Below, piece by piece: positions 1 through 8,630 of a DNA stretch of 64,000 nucleotides (the stretch's first letter is position 1; each line of letters begins with the position of its first letter). The stretch lies in contig NZ_CP047024.1 in NCBI RefSeq assembly GCF_009796745.1, positions 3,782,001 to 3,846,000 of the forward strand, written 5' to 3'. Under the pieces are notes generated by a model. That model was not told the origin of the DNA and did no database searches. It was given only the letters and a program-made list of their open reading frames with translations. The translations under genes and the position numbers were made by a program. Source of the stretch: Paraglaciecola sp. L1A13 (lineage in GTDB: Bacteria; Pseudomonadota; Gammaproteobacteria; Enterobacterales; Alteromonadaceae).

Positions 1-649
1 CCAAACCATACAAGAAGGAGTTTTTGTCTTGAGACATTGCTTCAATTTGCGATAAAACAAATAACTGGTCCACAGGCCGATTAACCAACGTTGACGAAAA
101 GGCCGCTTTAGTACGATAAGTAGAATCAGTATGATCGATAGAGACCACCACATAGCCTTTTGAAGCGATATTCTCAGCTAAATGCGACAACAAAAAACGG
201 TTCCCAGGATAACCGTGTGAAACAAGTACCAAAGGAAATGCCTTCTGACCTGTTTCAGGCTTAGCATCACGCACAGCTTTACCGTGCAAATCAACCTCGG
301 TCTTGCCATCACGCATATACGCCTTTAAAGTCGTATTGCCCTGACTACCTTTTACCGCCGGATACCAAACTTCAAGTGTAAGGGGCCTATCATAATGCGG
401 TAACTCAGTGGGCTGAGCCTTCGTTGGGTCGAGTTTTAGCATATCAATTTGATCCGCATTAACCACCTCAAGCTGACGCACGCCAATACTGTGCTCACCA
501 TACGCTGCTAGTTCCGGCGCATCGGGTCGCTGAGTATCGATTCTATTTTCAGCAAATATCCCAGCCGTGAATCCAAGCGACAACACCACAAAAACGCTTT
601 TCAGCCCCATGCTTTTAGTCAAACTACACCGTATAAACTCCAACCTCAT
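1..649 (-). CDS. Secreted alpha/beta hydrolase, PAF-acetylhydrolase/dienelactone hydrolase-like (3' end missing)
   Basis: The reading frame is open from an ATG at 649 to the window edge, giving 216 codons of a longer protein. A GGAG lies 6 bases before this ATG; a second in-frame ATG at 610 has weaker support. The N-terminus carries a hydrophobic signal sequence (KSVFVVLSLGFTAGIF). The segment LVLVSHGYPGNR, followed by LLSHLAENIASKGYVV and SIDHTDS, is the oxyanion-loop and strand pattern of alpha/beta hydrolases related to platelet-activating factor acetylhydrolase. The nucleophile elbow and the catalytic Asp and His would lie beyond the edge. It is probably periplasmic or secreted; the substrate is unknown. 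Confidence 0.75.
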   Translation of the reverse strand, partial: MRLEFIRCSLTKSMGLKSVFVVLSLGFTAGIFAENRIDTQRPDAPELAAYGEHSIGVRQLEVVNADQIDMLKLDPTKAQPTELPHYDRPLTLEVWYPAVKGSQGNTTLKAYMRDGKTEVDLHGKAVRDAKPETGQKAFPLVLVSHGYPGNRFLLSHLAENIASKGYVVVSIDHTDSTYRTKAAFSSTLVNRPVDQLFVLSQIEAMSQDKNSFLYGL

Positions 650-764
650 CACGTACTCCAAAAAATAAAAAATGAATTATGCCCATGAAAATATGACATT
701 TTGCCGACAATCAAAACTTATCGGTACAAAATACACAAGGTTTAACCTCAAATAATCTTTGAAT

Positions 765-1208
765 TTAGGATTTTTTTGGTAACAAAATCATGCACGTGGC
801 TGAAGCGTACGCATAGACTTTGCCATTTTTATCAACTAGTTTCCCCTCAGACACCCCGAGTGATTTTGACATACTGATCACCTTACCTTCCGCGATCAAG
901 GCAATGTTTTTGGGTATAGCCTTAAGCATTTTCACATTCAAATCGATAGTACCGTAACCTACACCTGCATCAAGCATGGTATGCACAGCGCACCCTGTGA
1001 CCGAGTCCATAACCGTCGCAGCAAAACCACCATGTACTCCGCCAAGAGGGTTTGTGTGTCTGTCATCCGCAATAGCTTCAAACACCACAACCCCCTTATC
1101 CGCCGATACGAATTTCATTGGAATGGTATCCGCCATATTGGGATGCGGCAGCTCACCGCACACCACTGCCTGCATCAATTCAAGACCGTCCATGTTTATA
1201 ATATTCAT
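765..1208 (-). CDS. PaaI-family hotdog-fold thioesterase
   Basis: This 147-residue protein has the PaaI/YbgC hotdog-fold signature: NPLGGVHGGFAATVMDS at residues 53-69, with the HGG turn at 59-61 and an acidic residue (D68) on the central helix, as in acyl-CoA thioesterases that use a helix Asp/Glu. A C-terminal beta stretch (GKVYAYASATCMIL) closes the fold. Length matches the family (130-150). AGGAAAAT precedes the ATG. Such enzymes hydrolyse aryl- or acyl-CoA esters in the cytoplasm. Here it stands alone between a hydrolase and a TetR gene, so its substrate cannot be told from context. Confidence 0.85.
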   Translation of the reverse strand: MNIINMDGLELMQAVVCGELPHPNMADTIPMKFVSADKGVVVFEAIADDRHTNPLGGVHGGFAATVMDSVTGCAVHTMLDAGVGYGTIDLNVKMLKAIPKNIALIAEGKVISMSKSLGVSEGKLVDKNGKVYAYASATCMILLPKKS

Positions 1209-1659
1209 ATTTTCCTTTTCATCTCAGAACCTCCATTAGATTTATTGCTAGATGTAAATCAAAGCGCTCACTCGTTCAGAGCTCAAAAATTGTCAAACTC
1301 ATTAGACGAACATTAATTTATGAAACGAGCAAGATGATTACCAATAGGTATGTTTTATAACGGGGTATTTAGAACTCAATGCGATATCGGGATCAAACAT
1401 GTCGTCTTAAGTGATATTACTAAAAAATGGAAAAGGTACGTAAAAGAGGAGATAGCTTACCGGCTGGTGATATTTTAAAAATAGGCTACGACTTTGCCCA
1501 GCATAACTGGGAGTAAAAGCTATATATCTAGGCATCTTTGCGTATTTCCATTAATGTTATAACACCAATTATTCCAATGTAAGCTCTAATAATCAGTATG
1601 AAATTTGAGCATTTTTAGTGCATAGATAGTACAAGCGTACCATATTGGTGCTTTTTCGT
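1209..1659. other. Intergenic stretch without a recognisable gene
   Basis: These 451 bases separate the thioesterase start from the TetR stop. They are AT-rich. I see no RNA gene, no strong hairpin followed by T residues, and no coding frame longer than about 30 codons with a ribosome-binding site. The promoter for the thioesterase should lie at the left end, but I could not identify a convincing -35/-10 pair. Confidence 0.5.
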
Positions 1660-2313
1660 TCAGTCAAAAACGGGGATATCACCACTTTCAATCATACTGA
1701 GGCTAGTTGAATAAATTATTTTTATCGTTAATTCACACATATCATGGTGGGGTTTTCTATGGCCTATAAAAACCGTATGTCCCTCAATTGAACAAGAGAT
1801 AAAAAATGCAATAGTGTTCGCCTGTACTTGAGTTAACTGAGGGTTAATTTGTATGGCAATAGCAGCATAAACAGTACGATATTTCTCATACATATTTTGC
1901 ATCAGTACATCAACACTTTCTTCGTGATTAGATAAAGACCAAAGTTCAGGAAAAAATAGTGTGGTCTCTCTGGTTTGAAGGTCCCGAATAATATGTTGCA
2001 ACACATGTAACAAATACTCTTTTGGCGAGTCAGAATCACGCTTCAAGGCATCGATCTCTTCCATGTAACCACCAATAACATAGTCCAGCATGGCTGCTAC
2101 AAGTTCATCTCTGGTAGCAAAATGATGTTGTAAATTACCGGGAGAAATGCCAACTGATTTAGCAACTTTTCGAAACGAAAAATTATGATATCCATCTTCA
2201 ATAAATATTTTTTGAGTAGCTTCTAATATCAATTTTTGACGCTCTATCCCTGTTTTATAAGGACCTCTTTTTTTACCTAAAAGGTTGTCTTTTTGCGCCT
2301 GTTTGTCATCCAA
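1660..2313 (-). CDS. TetR-family transcriptional regulator
   Basis: The 217-residue protein has the TetR N-terminal helix-turn-helix: ILEATQKIFIEDGYHNF (about residues 29-45), then VAKSVGISPGNLQHHFATRDEL (50-71). The latter includes the recognition-helix pattern GISPGNLQHHF, close to BetI/AcrR-type regulators. The remaining 145 residues form an all-helical ligand-binding domain of typical size. It is transcribed divergently from the TonB receptor and amine dehydrogenase genes, the usual arrangement for a repressor of the neighbouring operon. Control by an amine or its aldehyde product is inference only. Confidence 0.88.
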   Translation of the reverse strand: MDDKQAQKDNLLGKKRGPYKTGIERQKLILEATQKIFIEDGYHNFSFRKVAKSVGISPGNLQHHFATRDELVAAMLDYVIGGYMEEIDALKRDSDSPKEYLLHVLQHIIRDLQTRETTLFFPELWSLSNHEESVDVLMQNMYEKYRTVYAAIAIQINPQLTQVQANTIAFFISCSIEGHTVFIGHRKPHHDMCELTIKIIYSTSLSMIESGDIPVFD

Positions 2314-2334
2314 ACTCGACTCTCCGACTCGTTA

Positions 2335-2350
2335 ATTTTGCATGCTAAAT
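2335..2350. promoter_or_regulatory. Near-palindrome, candidate TetR operator
   Basis: ATTTTGCATGCTAAAT is a 16-base inverted repeat perfect at all but one symmetric pair. It lies 21 bases upstream of the TetR start and about 135 bases upstream of the receptor start. TetR-family regulators commonly bind palindromes of this size in divergent promoters. No second copy was seen, so the assignment is tentative. Confidence 0.35.
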
Positions 2351-2484
2351 AATAACCCAAACTTGCTCAGGAAAATACCAAACAAAGAATGAATTTAGTT
2401 CACCTGTACTATTTTTGGTCTAGATATTGCTCCAGCCAACTTGGCAATACACAAAACACACTGTTAGGAACCTGGAGGATATCT

Positions 2485-4698
2485 ATGCAAATAAATAAAA
2501 TAATATTAACGCTCATGTTATCCGGCTGTTGGCAATTTTCCGCTAACGCCGAAGGCACTTTCGAGCAAATACAAGTGGTCGCCCAAAAGCGCGAACAAAG
2601 CGTTCAAGAAGTAGGTATCGCCATCACCGCGCTAACCGGTGATCAAATGGAAGCTCTAGGCTTTGATAATGCTCAGGAAGTCGCAGCGATGGCGCCTGGT
2701 GTGCAAACGGTTCAGCCAAATGGTGAAGCCAATTATTCAATTGGTATTCGAGGTGTGACCAACTCGGATTTTACTACAAATGTGGAAAGTCCAGTTGCGT
2801 TGTATGTAGACGAAGTTTACATCAGTCAAATGTCGGGAGCGGGATTTAGTCTCTTTGATTTAGAACGTGTCGAGATATTACGTGGACCTCAAGGCACCCT
2901 ATTCGGCCGAAATGCCACAGGAGGACTGGTTCATTTTATTACCCGAAAACCAACATTTTATCCAGATGGTTACGCTAAGCTAACGGTTGGTGATTACAAT
3001 CAATTAAAACTTGAGGGCGCCTTTGGTAATGAGCTAACTGAAAACTTAGCGGCACGTTTGTCTGTAAATATTAACCGCGCAGACGGCTACGTTGAAAACC
3101 GTTACACAGGTAATGACCTAAACAATGCAGATGATAAAACCGTACGTTTACAATTTTTGTATACCCCTACTGAAGGCGTAGAAGCACTATTCAACGTTCG
3201 TTATGCCGAGCAAGATATCGATACTGGCTTTTTTGAAAATGTGAGTTCAGTTCGCGCGGGTGAACTAACGCCTGACGAGATGAATCCCGTACTGGGATAC
3301 ATAGATAACGACGGTGATGTGTATGCCGGTGATTATGACGATCCTGGTTTTAATAACTTAGAAACAAAGGGCGCGAGCGCAACAATAAAGTGGGACATCA
3401 GTGAAAATATGCGTGTAGTGTCAATTACTGACATTTCAAAAGTAGAGCGCACCTACTTCGAAGACAGCGATGCCTCCCCTGTATCACTGTTCAACTTATT
3501 CTTAACCACAGATGCCGATCAGTTTACCCAAGAGTTACGCATAGAAGGTGACATAAATGAGATGCACTGGGTAACAGGGGGTTATTACATGGACCTAGAT
3601 ATTTCAGATGCTAACGGTGCGGTATCAGAACCATTTATCGGCGGAGGTGGCACCACTGCTGAGGGCAGCGAAGGCGGTTTGTATAACCCTTATACTTCAA
3701 AAACTAAATCCACTTCTGTATTTGCGCAAATTGAGTACCCATTGGCCGATAATTTAGCGGTCATTGCAGGGCTTCGCTGGATCAAAGATGAGCGGGATTT
3801 TACCTATAGTGATCAGGTAGTTGAGTTTCTTGATCCGACCTCTAAAATTGGCTTCGATAGCAGCGAAAATATGATACTTCAAGCAGTACTGGGGGAATAT
3901 ACAAACAGCCGAGAAGACACAGAAATCGCTAGTCGTTTACAATTAAACTGGTTTCCTACTGAGAACATATTGACATACTTTAGTTGGAATCGAGGCGTAA
4001 AAGGCGGTGGCTACAACGCCCCCATATTCCCGCTATCCCCACCAAATGATTATGATGATGCAACCTTGTCCTATGATCCTGAACAGTTGGATGCATATGA
4101 AATAGGCATCAAAAATGAGCTGGGCGAATACGGACGTGTAAACCTAGCGGCTTATTACTACGACTACAACAATTATCAAATTTTCAACATTATTGGTCTT
4201 GATACCTTCACCGTTAATTCACCAAGCGCTTCATCCAAAGGTATTGAAGTCGAATACCAAGCAAGCCTAGGAGATAGTTGGGATGTGTTGTTTGGTGTGG
4301 CCTATAACGACGCCGAAGCGACCCTGCTTGACGGTTCTAAACAAACCCCAGTGCAATCACCTAAATGGAACATCAATGGTCTGTTGCGTTACACCTTGCC
4401 CTTGGCAAGCGGTTCGCTCAGTCTGCAAGGCGACTTTGTTTTTCGTGATGATGTGAAATTTGCCTTAATCGATGCAGAAACCGTTATGCAGGAAGCCTAT
4501 ACCTTATACAACGCCTCGGTAACTTACACCTCATCCGATGACAAGTGGCAACTCAAGGCCTTCGTCGACAACCTCACCGATGAAGAGTACATGGTCCAAG
4601 CATTTGATTTATCCAGTACCGATGTATTTGGCATAACCGAGCAGTATTACGGCAAGCCACGGTGGTGGGGGGTATCAGTTAAATACTCTTGGCTGTAG
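2485..4698 (+). CDS. TonB-dependent outer-membrane receptor
   Basis: I chose the ATG at 2485 because GGAGG sits 6 bases upstream and translation then begins with a signal peptide (MQINKIILTLMLSG...FSANA); the frame is open further upstream but without support. The mature N-terminus EQIQVVAQKREQSVQEV is a typical TonB box/plug start. It is followed by plug-domain features (GIRGV, PVALYVDEVYI, DLERVEILRGPQGTLFGRNATGG) and a barrel ending in an aromatic-terminated strand (WWGVSVKYSWL). At 737 residues it is normal for the family. It would import a substrate across the outer membrane using TonB energy. Position ahead of the amine dehydrogenase genes suggests an amine or related compound, but the ligand is not readable from sequence. 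Confidence 0.9.
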   Translation: MQINKIILTLMLSGCWQFSANAEGTFEQIQVVAQKREQSVQEVGIAITALTGDQMEALGFDNAQEVAAMAPGVQTVQPNGEANYSIGIRGVTNSDFTTNVESPVALYVDEVYISQMSGAGFSLFDLERVEILRGPQGTLFGRNATGGLVHFITRKPTFYPDGYAKLTVGDYNQLKLEGAFGNELTENLAARLSVNINRADGYVENRYTGNDLNNADDKTVRLQFLYTPTEGVEALFNVRYAEQDIDTGFFENVSSVRAGELTPDEMNPVLGYIDNDGDVYAGDYDDPGFNNLETKGASATIKWDISENMRVVSITDISKVERTYFEDSDASPVSLFNLFLTTDADQFTQELRIEGDINEMHWVTGGYYMDLDISDANGAVSEPFIGGGGTTAEGSEGGLYNPYTSKTKSTSVFAQIEYPLADNLAVIAGLRWIKDERDFTYSDQVVEFLDPTSKIGFDSSENMILQAVLGEYTNSREDTEIASRLQLNWFPTENILTYFSWNRGVKGGGYNAPIFPLSPPNDYDDATLSYDPEQLDAYEIGIKNELGEYGRVNLAAYYYDYNNYQIFNIIGLDTFTVNSPSASSKGIEVEYQASLGDSWDVLFGVAYNDAEATLLDGSKQTPVQSPKWNINGLLRYTLPLASGSLSLQGDFVFRDDVKFALIDAETVMQEAYTLYNASVTYTSSDDKWQLKAFVDNLTDEEYMVQAFDLSSTDVFGITEQYYGKPRWWGVSVKYSWL

Positions 4699-4763
4699 CA
4701 CACATCAACTCAGAACGGTCTCATTAGAGGCCGCTACCATAATTTTCAATATAGGGCTTAATT

Positions 4764-5918
4764 ATGCGAACAAAATTACTGACGGTACTGCCGTTGTTAA
4801 CGCTCTCACTTGCTCCCTTGGTAAGTCAGGCGGAATTAAAACCCGAACCGATTCCCAATATAGCGACATTACCCGCGACCTACCCAGATTCGTGGATATT
4901 CGCCCATGATGTAAATTTTAACGCCATGATTGCCGGTAAAATCGCCATTATAGACCTAGCAGCAACGAGCCAAGAATACAAAGGCGCCATCGATGCCTCA
5001 CAAATGGCGGCATTTTTGGCAGGTAAGTCACTGCCGACTCTTTACGTAGCAGAGTCTTTTTATTCTAGAGGCACCAAGGGCGAACGCACGGACGTCATCT
5101 CTATGTATAACAAGAGCTCACTTGCAAAAACAGGCGAGGTAATTTTACCCAAAAAGAATCGCGCTCAAATAGTGACTAACAAATTTATGCTACAGCTGGT
5201 CAATGACGAAAAATACCTACTGATATATGCATTCACGCCAGCCTCTTCCGTCATTGTGATGGATACCCAAACCAACAAACTCGTAAGTGAGATTAACATT
5301 GCTGGCTGCAGCATGATTTATCCTACTGGTAAAATCGGCTTTTCCTCATTATGCGGCGATGGCTCAATGAAGGCCGTGAAAATGGATGTCCAAGGTCAAG
5401 AAAGCGAACGTTTTGACTTAGCCCCATTTTTCAATATTGATGACGACCCGCTATTCGATAAACCCGTTTATGTCGGCGATACCGCCTTGTTCTTTTCATA
5501 CAAAGGCAAAGTGCAGCCAATCGATTTAGCCAGCGCCAAGCCCAAGTTACAAGCTCGGTGGTCATTAGTATCAAAAGAGGAAGAAATACAAAATTGGCGT
5601 CCCGGAGGGTGGCAAATCGCTACCGCTGACAATAGAAAATTCTTCTACATCATTATGCATAAAGACGGCTACAACGGCAGCCATAAATTTGGTGGTGAAG
5701 AAGTATGGGTATTTGACGCGATAACGCAGCAGCGCGTTAAGCGCATAGCGCTCAAAAACAATGCCTTTTCTATCGAGGTTACCCAATCTGAGCAGCCATT
5801 TTTAGCTGTGACGAATACCGACATGGGGTTAGATATCTACACCACGGATGGCGAATTTATTCGTTACGTGAATGTGGGTGACGGCGCTATGCCCATTGTA
5901 CTGCACAGTGGGAGATAA
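4764..5918 (+). CDS. mauB: Quinoprotein amine dehydrogenase heavy (alpha) chain
   Basis: The protein has 384 residues with a Sec signal peptide (MRTKLLTVLPLLTLSLAPLVSQA). The body matches the seven-bladed beta-propeller heavy chain of methylamine/aralkylamine dehydrogenases: WIFAHDVNFNAMIAGKIAIID near the start, TLYVAESFYSRGTKGERTDVI, and a repeated pattern of beta blades to the C-terminus. The enzyme is periplasmic and oxidatively deaminates primary amines to aldehyde plus ammonia; the heavy chain frames the substrate channel above the TTQ cofactor of the light chain. It opens a B-E-D-A gene order. Sequence alone does not separate a methylamine from an aralkylamine enzyme, so aauB is an equally valid name. 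Confidence 0.9.
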   Translation: MRTKLLTVLPLLTLSLAPLVSQAELKPEPIPNIATLPATYPDSWIFAHDVNFNAMIAGKIAIIDLAATSQEYKGAIDASQMAAFLAGKSLPTLYVAESFYSRGTKGERTDVISMYNKSSLAKTGEVILPKKNRAQIVTNKFMLQLVNDEKYLLIYAFTPASSVIVMDTQTNKLVSEINIAGCSMIYPTGKIGFSSLCGDGSMKAVKMDVQGQESERFDLAPFFNIDDDPLFDKPVYVGDTALFFSYKGKVQPIDLASAKPKLQARWSLVSKEEEIQNWRPGGWQIATADNRKFFYIIMHKDGYNGSHKFGGEEVWVFDAITQQRVKRIALKNNAFSIEVTQSEQPFLAVTNTDMGLDIYTTDGEFIRYVNVGDGAMPIVLHSGR

Positions 5919-5921
5919 ACC

Positions 5922-6485
5922 ATGATAGCCTCGTTTCTCAGCATTTTACACTATGGCGTATTTGGCTTTTTACTGTCGTTAATACTCGCAGCGGCCGTAC
6001 ATAAATTAAACGCGCCAGCGAATTTTCAACGCTCACTGCAAAGCTACGATTTCCTCCCTTCTAAACTAGCCTCGTCTTTTGCTAAATTCGTGCCTTGGCT
6101 GGAAATCACCGTCATCGCAGCTGCTATCGTGTGCTACGCCATGCGCCAGATTGAACTCAGTTTTTTACTATTGTTCACTTTGTTTACTGCATATAGCGCC
6201 ATGATCAGCACTCTGGTGTTCCAAAAGCGCACATTGGTCGATTGCGGTTGCTCGTTGTTCGACTCGAATGTGCTTATTGCCCCAAAAACCCTGTTGATGC
6301 GCAATATCGCATTAATTATTTTATGTTGTGTGTTTTACCTAACAACACAGCAAACAACGGGTTCCCCCTCCGAATGGCTATTCGGTCTAACCTTTTCTTG
6401 TTTCCTATTTGTTATTTACAGCAGTGTGGATTTATTGCTGGAAAATCACGTGTTACTTTCAAAATTAAGGCTTAAACATGACTAA
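5922..6485 (+). CDS. mauE: MauE-family membrane protein for amine dehydrogenase maturation
   Basis: The 187-residue protein begins 4 bases after the heavy-chain gene behind GGGAGATAAACC. It has four to five hydrophobic segments (about residues 8-26, 58-74, 80-98, 125-143 and 150-172) and a conserved C108-G-C110 pair on the loop after the third segment. This is the MauE/DoxX-like architecture. Known MauE is an inner-membrane protein required with MauD for light-chain maturation, plausibly passing reductant or oxidant to MauD through its cysteines. Its stop overlaps the mauD start by 8 bases, indicating translational coupling. Confidence 0.87.
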   Translation: MIASFLSILHYGVFGFLLSLILAAAVHKLNAPANFQRSLQSYDFLPSKLASSFAKFVPWLEITVIAAAIVCYAMRQIELSFLLLFTLFTAYSAMISTLVFQKRTLVDCGCSLFDSNVLIAPKTLLMRNIALIILCCVFYLTTQQTTGSPSEWLFGLTFSCFLFVIYSSVDLLLENHVLLSKLRLKHD

Positions 6486-7080
6486 TTTAATTATCGCTTC
6501 AAATATCGCACTGTGGATTGCAGTTATCGTAATGGCAGTAGTTATTTTTGCCCTTATCCGTCAAATTGGCATTTTATACGAACGCGTTGCTCCCGCCGGT
6601 GCGTTAGCGATTAACAAACAATTGACTGTTGGTCAATCTGCTCCACAAATTGATGTAATGGACGTAAATCACAATACATCGCTGCACATTGGTGGCCAGT
6701 CGACCAGCCAAAAATGCCAACTACTGTTCTTTGTTTCACCCACCTGCCCTATGTGTAAATCCTTGATTGGGGTGGCTAAGTCTATAGCGAAAGCCGAACA
6801 AAGCTGGATTGACCTGATATTCGCTTCAGACGGTGAACAAAGCACCATGTCAAAATTCATCGAGGCACAACAATTAACCAATAGCCCATTCGTTAATTCA
6901 GAGCTACTGGGTAAAACCTTTGGTGTCGCAAAACTACCCTATGCGATATTGATTGACGAGCAAGGAACACTTCAAGCGATGGGAATAGTCAACTCTAGAG
7001 AACATATTGAAAGCTTATTTAATGTAAAAGAAACCGGATACAGCAGCCTGCAAGAATATATGCAAAAACATTACGCATAA
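6478..7080 (+). CDS. mauD: MauD-like thioredoxin-fold disulfide protein
   Basis: This 200-residue protein has an N-terminal membrane anchor (about residues 5-31) and a thioredoxin-fold domain with the active site SPTCPMCKSLI, C90-P-M-C93, the CPxC form typical of MauD. A cis-proline-like segment AKLPYAILIDEQG follows later. MauD is a periplasmic, membrane-tethered oxidoreductase needed to form or isomerise the six disulfides of the light chain. The light-chain gene lies 11 bases downstream, as expected for a dedicated folding factor. Confidence 0.9.
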   Translation: MTNLIIASNIALWIAVIVMAVVIFALIRQIGILYERVAPAGALAINKQLTVGQSAPQIDVMDVNHNTSLHIGGQSTSQKCQLLFFVSPTCPMCKSLIGVAKSIAKAEQSWIDLIFASDGEQSTMSKFIEAQQLTNSPFVNSELLGKTFGVAKLPYAILIDEQGTLQAMGIVNSREHIESLFNVKETGYSSLQEYMQKHYA

Positions 7081-7090
7081 GGAGAGTCAT

Positions 7091-7639
7091 ATGAGATTTC
7101 TAGATAAATGGTTAGAGCGTAGCTCACGTAAAGTTGCGCAAAATACATCTCGCCGCCACATGCTTGCGAATATGTCTAAGTTAATGATTGGCGCGGCCGC
7201 CATTCCCCTGTTGCCAGTCGCTCGGGCCAGTGAATCAGGTGGGAAAGGCTACCCAGGTGTTGGGGCGCAAACGAGCGGCCTAGAGGGCGACCCGGGAGAT
7301 CCGACCAGCTGCGATTATTGGCGTTACTGTGCCATAGATGGCTTTTTGTGTTCTTGCTGCGGCGGCACAGCATCCAGCTGCCCGCCTGGTACTGAGATGT
7401 CGCCAATTACTTGGATAGGAACCTGCCGTAACCCAACAGATGGCAAAGACTATATCATTTCCTATAACGATTGTTGCGGCAAAACCAGTTGCGCGCGTTG
7501 CTTATGTAACCGTAACGAAAATGACAAACCCACTTATCGTCCTCAGGCTAATAACGATATCAATTGGTGTTTAGGCACTAGCAGTAATGTCTATACATGC
7601 TCTACTGGCGTGGTACTCGGAGTAGCGGTAAATGGTTAA
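7091..7639 (+). CDS. mauA: Quinoprotein amine dehydrogenase light (beta) chain with TTQ precursor tryptophans
   Basis: The 182-residue protein starts after GGAGAG with a twin-arginine type leader (TSRRHMLANMSKLMIG, then a short hydrophobic stretch and ARA), consistent with Tat export as a folded protein. The mature part is cysteine-rich (CDYWRYCAIDGFLCSCCGG, SCPPG, DCCGKTSCARCLC, NWCLG). Alignment from memory with Paracoccus methylamine dehydrogenase, where Trp57 and Trp108 cross-link into tryptophan tryptophylquinone and Asp32 and Asp76 assist, points to W108 and W159 as the cofactor pair and D83 and D127 as the aspartates. All four are present, so an active enzyme is likely. The stop overlaps the next cytochrome start by 8 bases. 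Confidence 0.93.
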   Translation: MRFLDKWLERSSRKVAQNTSRRHMLANMSKLMIGAAAIPLLPVARASESGGKGYPGVGAQTSGLEGDPGDPTSCDYWRYCAIDGFLCSCCGGTASSCPPGTEMSPITWIGTCRNPTDGKDYIISYNDCCGKTSCARCLCNRNENDKPTYRPQANNDINWCLGTSSNVYTCSTGVVLGVAVNG

Positions 7640-8117
7640 TTCTGATCTTAAGATATTAGCTACCTTATTGCTGGCTTGTTCGCTCTTCATATCTTGTGAG
7701 CTATTTGCTAATGAAAATTTAGCCTTAGGAAAGCAAGTTTATACCACGTGCTCTGCCTGTCATTTAGCGACGGGAGAGGGCATCCCAGGCGCATTCCCAC
7801 CGTTAAACAACAAGCATAAAATGGCAACGTTGGAAGGTGGGAAAAATTATTTAATCAGCGTGGTGTTGCAGGGAATAAATGGCCCATTAACCATTGGAGG
7901 CGCCCAATATAATGGCTATATGCAAGCCTTTGCGATGAACTTCACAGACTCAGAAATTGCCGCAGTACTTAACTATGTCACCACTGAGGTATCGGTACCA
8001 AGCGATAAGACATTGAGCCCGTTTACCCAAACTGACGTTGCTAACATTAGGCAAAAAATAGCCCTGGGTAACTGGCCTAAAAGCCGAGAACTTCGCTCAT
8101 CATTGCCTTTAGAATAA
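7632..8117 (+). CDS. Periplasmic class I cytochrome c, probable electron acceptor of the amine dehydrogenase
   Basis: The protein has 161 residues with an N-terminal signal (KILATLLLACSLFISCELFA), one haem site CSACH (C40, C43, H44) and a C-terminal region YMQAFAMNFTDSEIAAVLNYV that supplies a Met axial ligand (M97 or M102). The motif PPL at 56-58 is typical of small cytochromes c. Its start lies inside the light-chain gene, so it is translationally coupled to it. Amine dehydrogenases pass electrons to a periplasmic carrier (amicyanin, azurin or cytochrome). No copper protein is encoded here, so this cytochrome is the best candidate. That role is inferred from position. Confidence 0.85.
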   Translation: MVNSDLKILATLLLACSLFISCELFANENLALGKQVYTTCSACHLATGEGIPGAFPPLNNKHKMATLEGGKNYLISVVLQGINGPLTIGGAQYNGYMQAFAMNFTDSEIAAVLNYVTTEVSVPSDKTLSPFTQTDVANIRQKIALGNWPKSRELRSSLPLE

Positions 8118-8136
8118 ACAGGAGTGAATCACCGTT

Positions 8137-8592
8137 ATGGATCAAAGTAACCAGCAACCTTTTCGCACTGCGCTTTTGGTTCTGACATTGCTTTTAACGT
8201 TGTTCGTGTTGGCCCCGAAATCCTGGGCCAACAGTTTGACTGCGGCTAAGTCTAATTACATTTTACAGTGTCAAGGATGTCATAAAAGCGATGGTTCGGG
8301 AACACCGCCCGAGACACCTAACTTTTCAGAATATGGAGCCGAACTGGTGCATTCCAGTATAGGCAGATCATATTGGATTAGTGTGCCCGGTGCGGCTAAC
8401 TCCCCCTTAACCGATAATGAACTCGCAGATGTATTAAATTACATTTGTGCCGAAATACTAATGGAAAAAGATAGCCCTAAATTTTCAGCTCAAGAAGTTA
8501 GTTTGCACAGAGGTAAAAAAATGAAAAATGTGTATGAATCTAGAGAAAAAACCATTAATCAGATACGTCAAGAAAATGGCCAGCAAAACTAA
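8137..8592 (+). CDS. Small cytochrome c-like protein without an obvious Met haem ligand
   Basis: The 151-residue protein has a signal anchor (about residues 11-31), one haem motif CQGCH (C45, C48, H49) and the class I C-terminal helix pattern SPLTDNELADVLNYI. In the upstream neighbour the same region contains methionines; here it reads VPGAANSP and has none. The only other methionines lie in the charged C-terminal tail (EILMEKD, KKMKN). The haem may therefore be five-coordinate or use another ligand such as Tyr79 or Asn88. I recall similar 'VPGxANxPL' proteins near other amine dehydrogenase genes, so this may be a family trait. Function unknown; electron transfer or cofactor maturation are both possible. 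Confidence 0.78.
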   Translation: MDQSNQQPFRTALLVLTLLLTLFVLAPKSWANSLTAAKSNYILQCQGCHKSDGSGTPPETPNFSEYGAELVHSSIGRSYWISVPGAANSPLTDNELADVLNYICAEILMEKDSPKFSAQEVSLHRGKKMKNVYESREKTINQIRQENGQQN

Positions 8593-8603
8593 GTAAAATA
8601 AGA

Positions 8604-8630
8604 TAACGGCGAGTATCCCTCTCGTCGTTA
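8604..8630 (+). terminator. Hairpin at the end of the amine dehydrogenase operon (weak terminator candidate)
   Basis: TAACGGCGAG and CTCGTCGTTA form a 10-bp stem with one G-U pair around a 7-base loop, starting 11 bases after the last cytochrome stop. The sequence after it (GCTCCTCTAA) lacks a T run, so it may act as a Rho-dependent or mRNA-stabilising hairpin instead of an intrinsic terminator. Confidence 0.35.

Noticed and set aside
1427..1516. A 29-codon frame starting ATGGAAAAGG in the 1209-1659 gap
   Set aside because: It has no ribosome-binding site and no recognisable protein, and a frame of this length is expected by chance in 451 bases.
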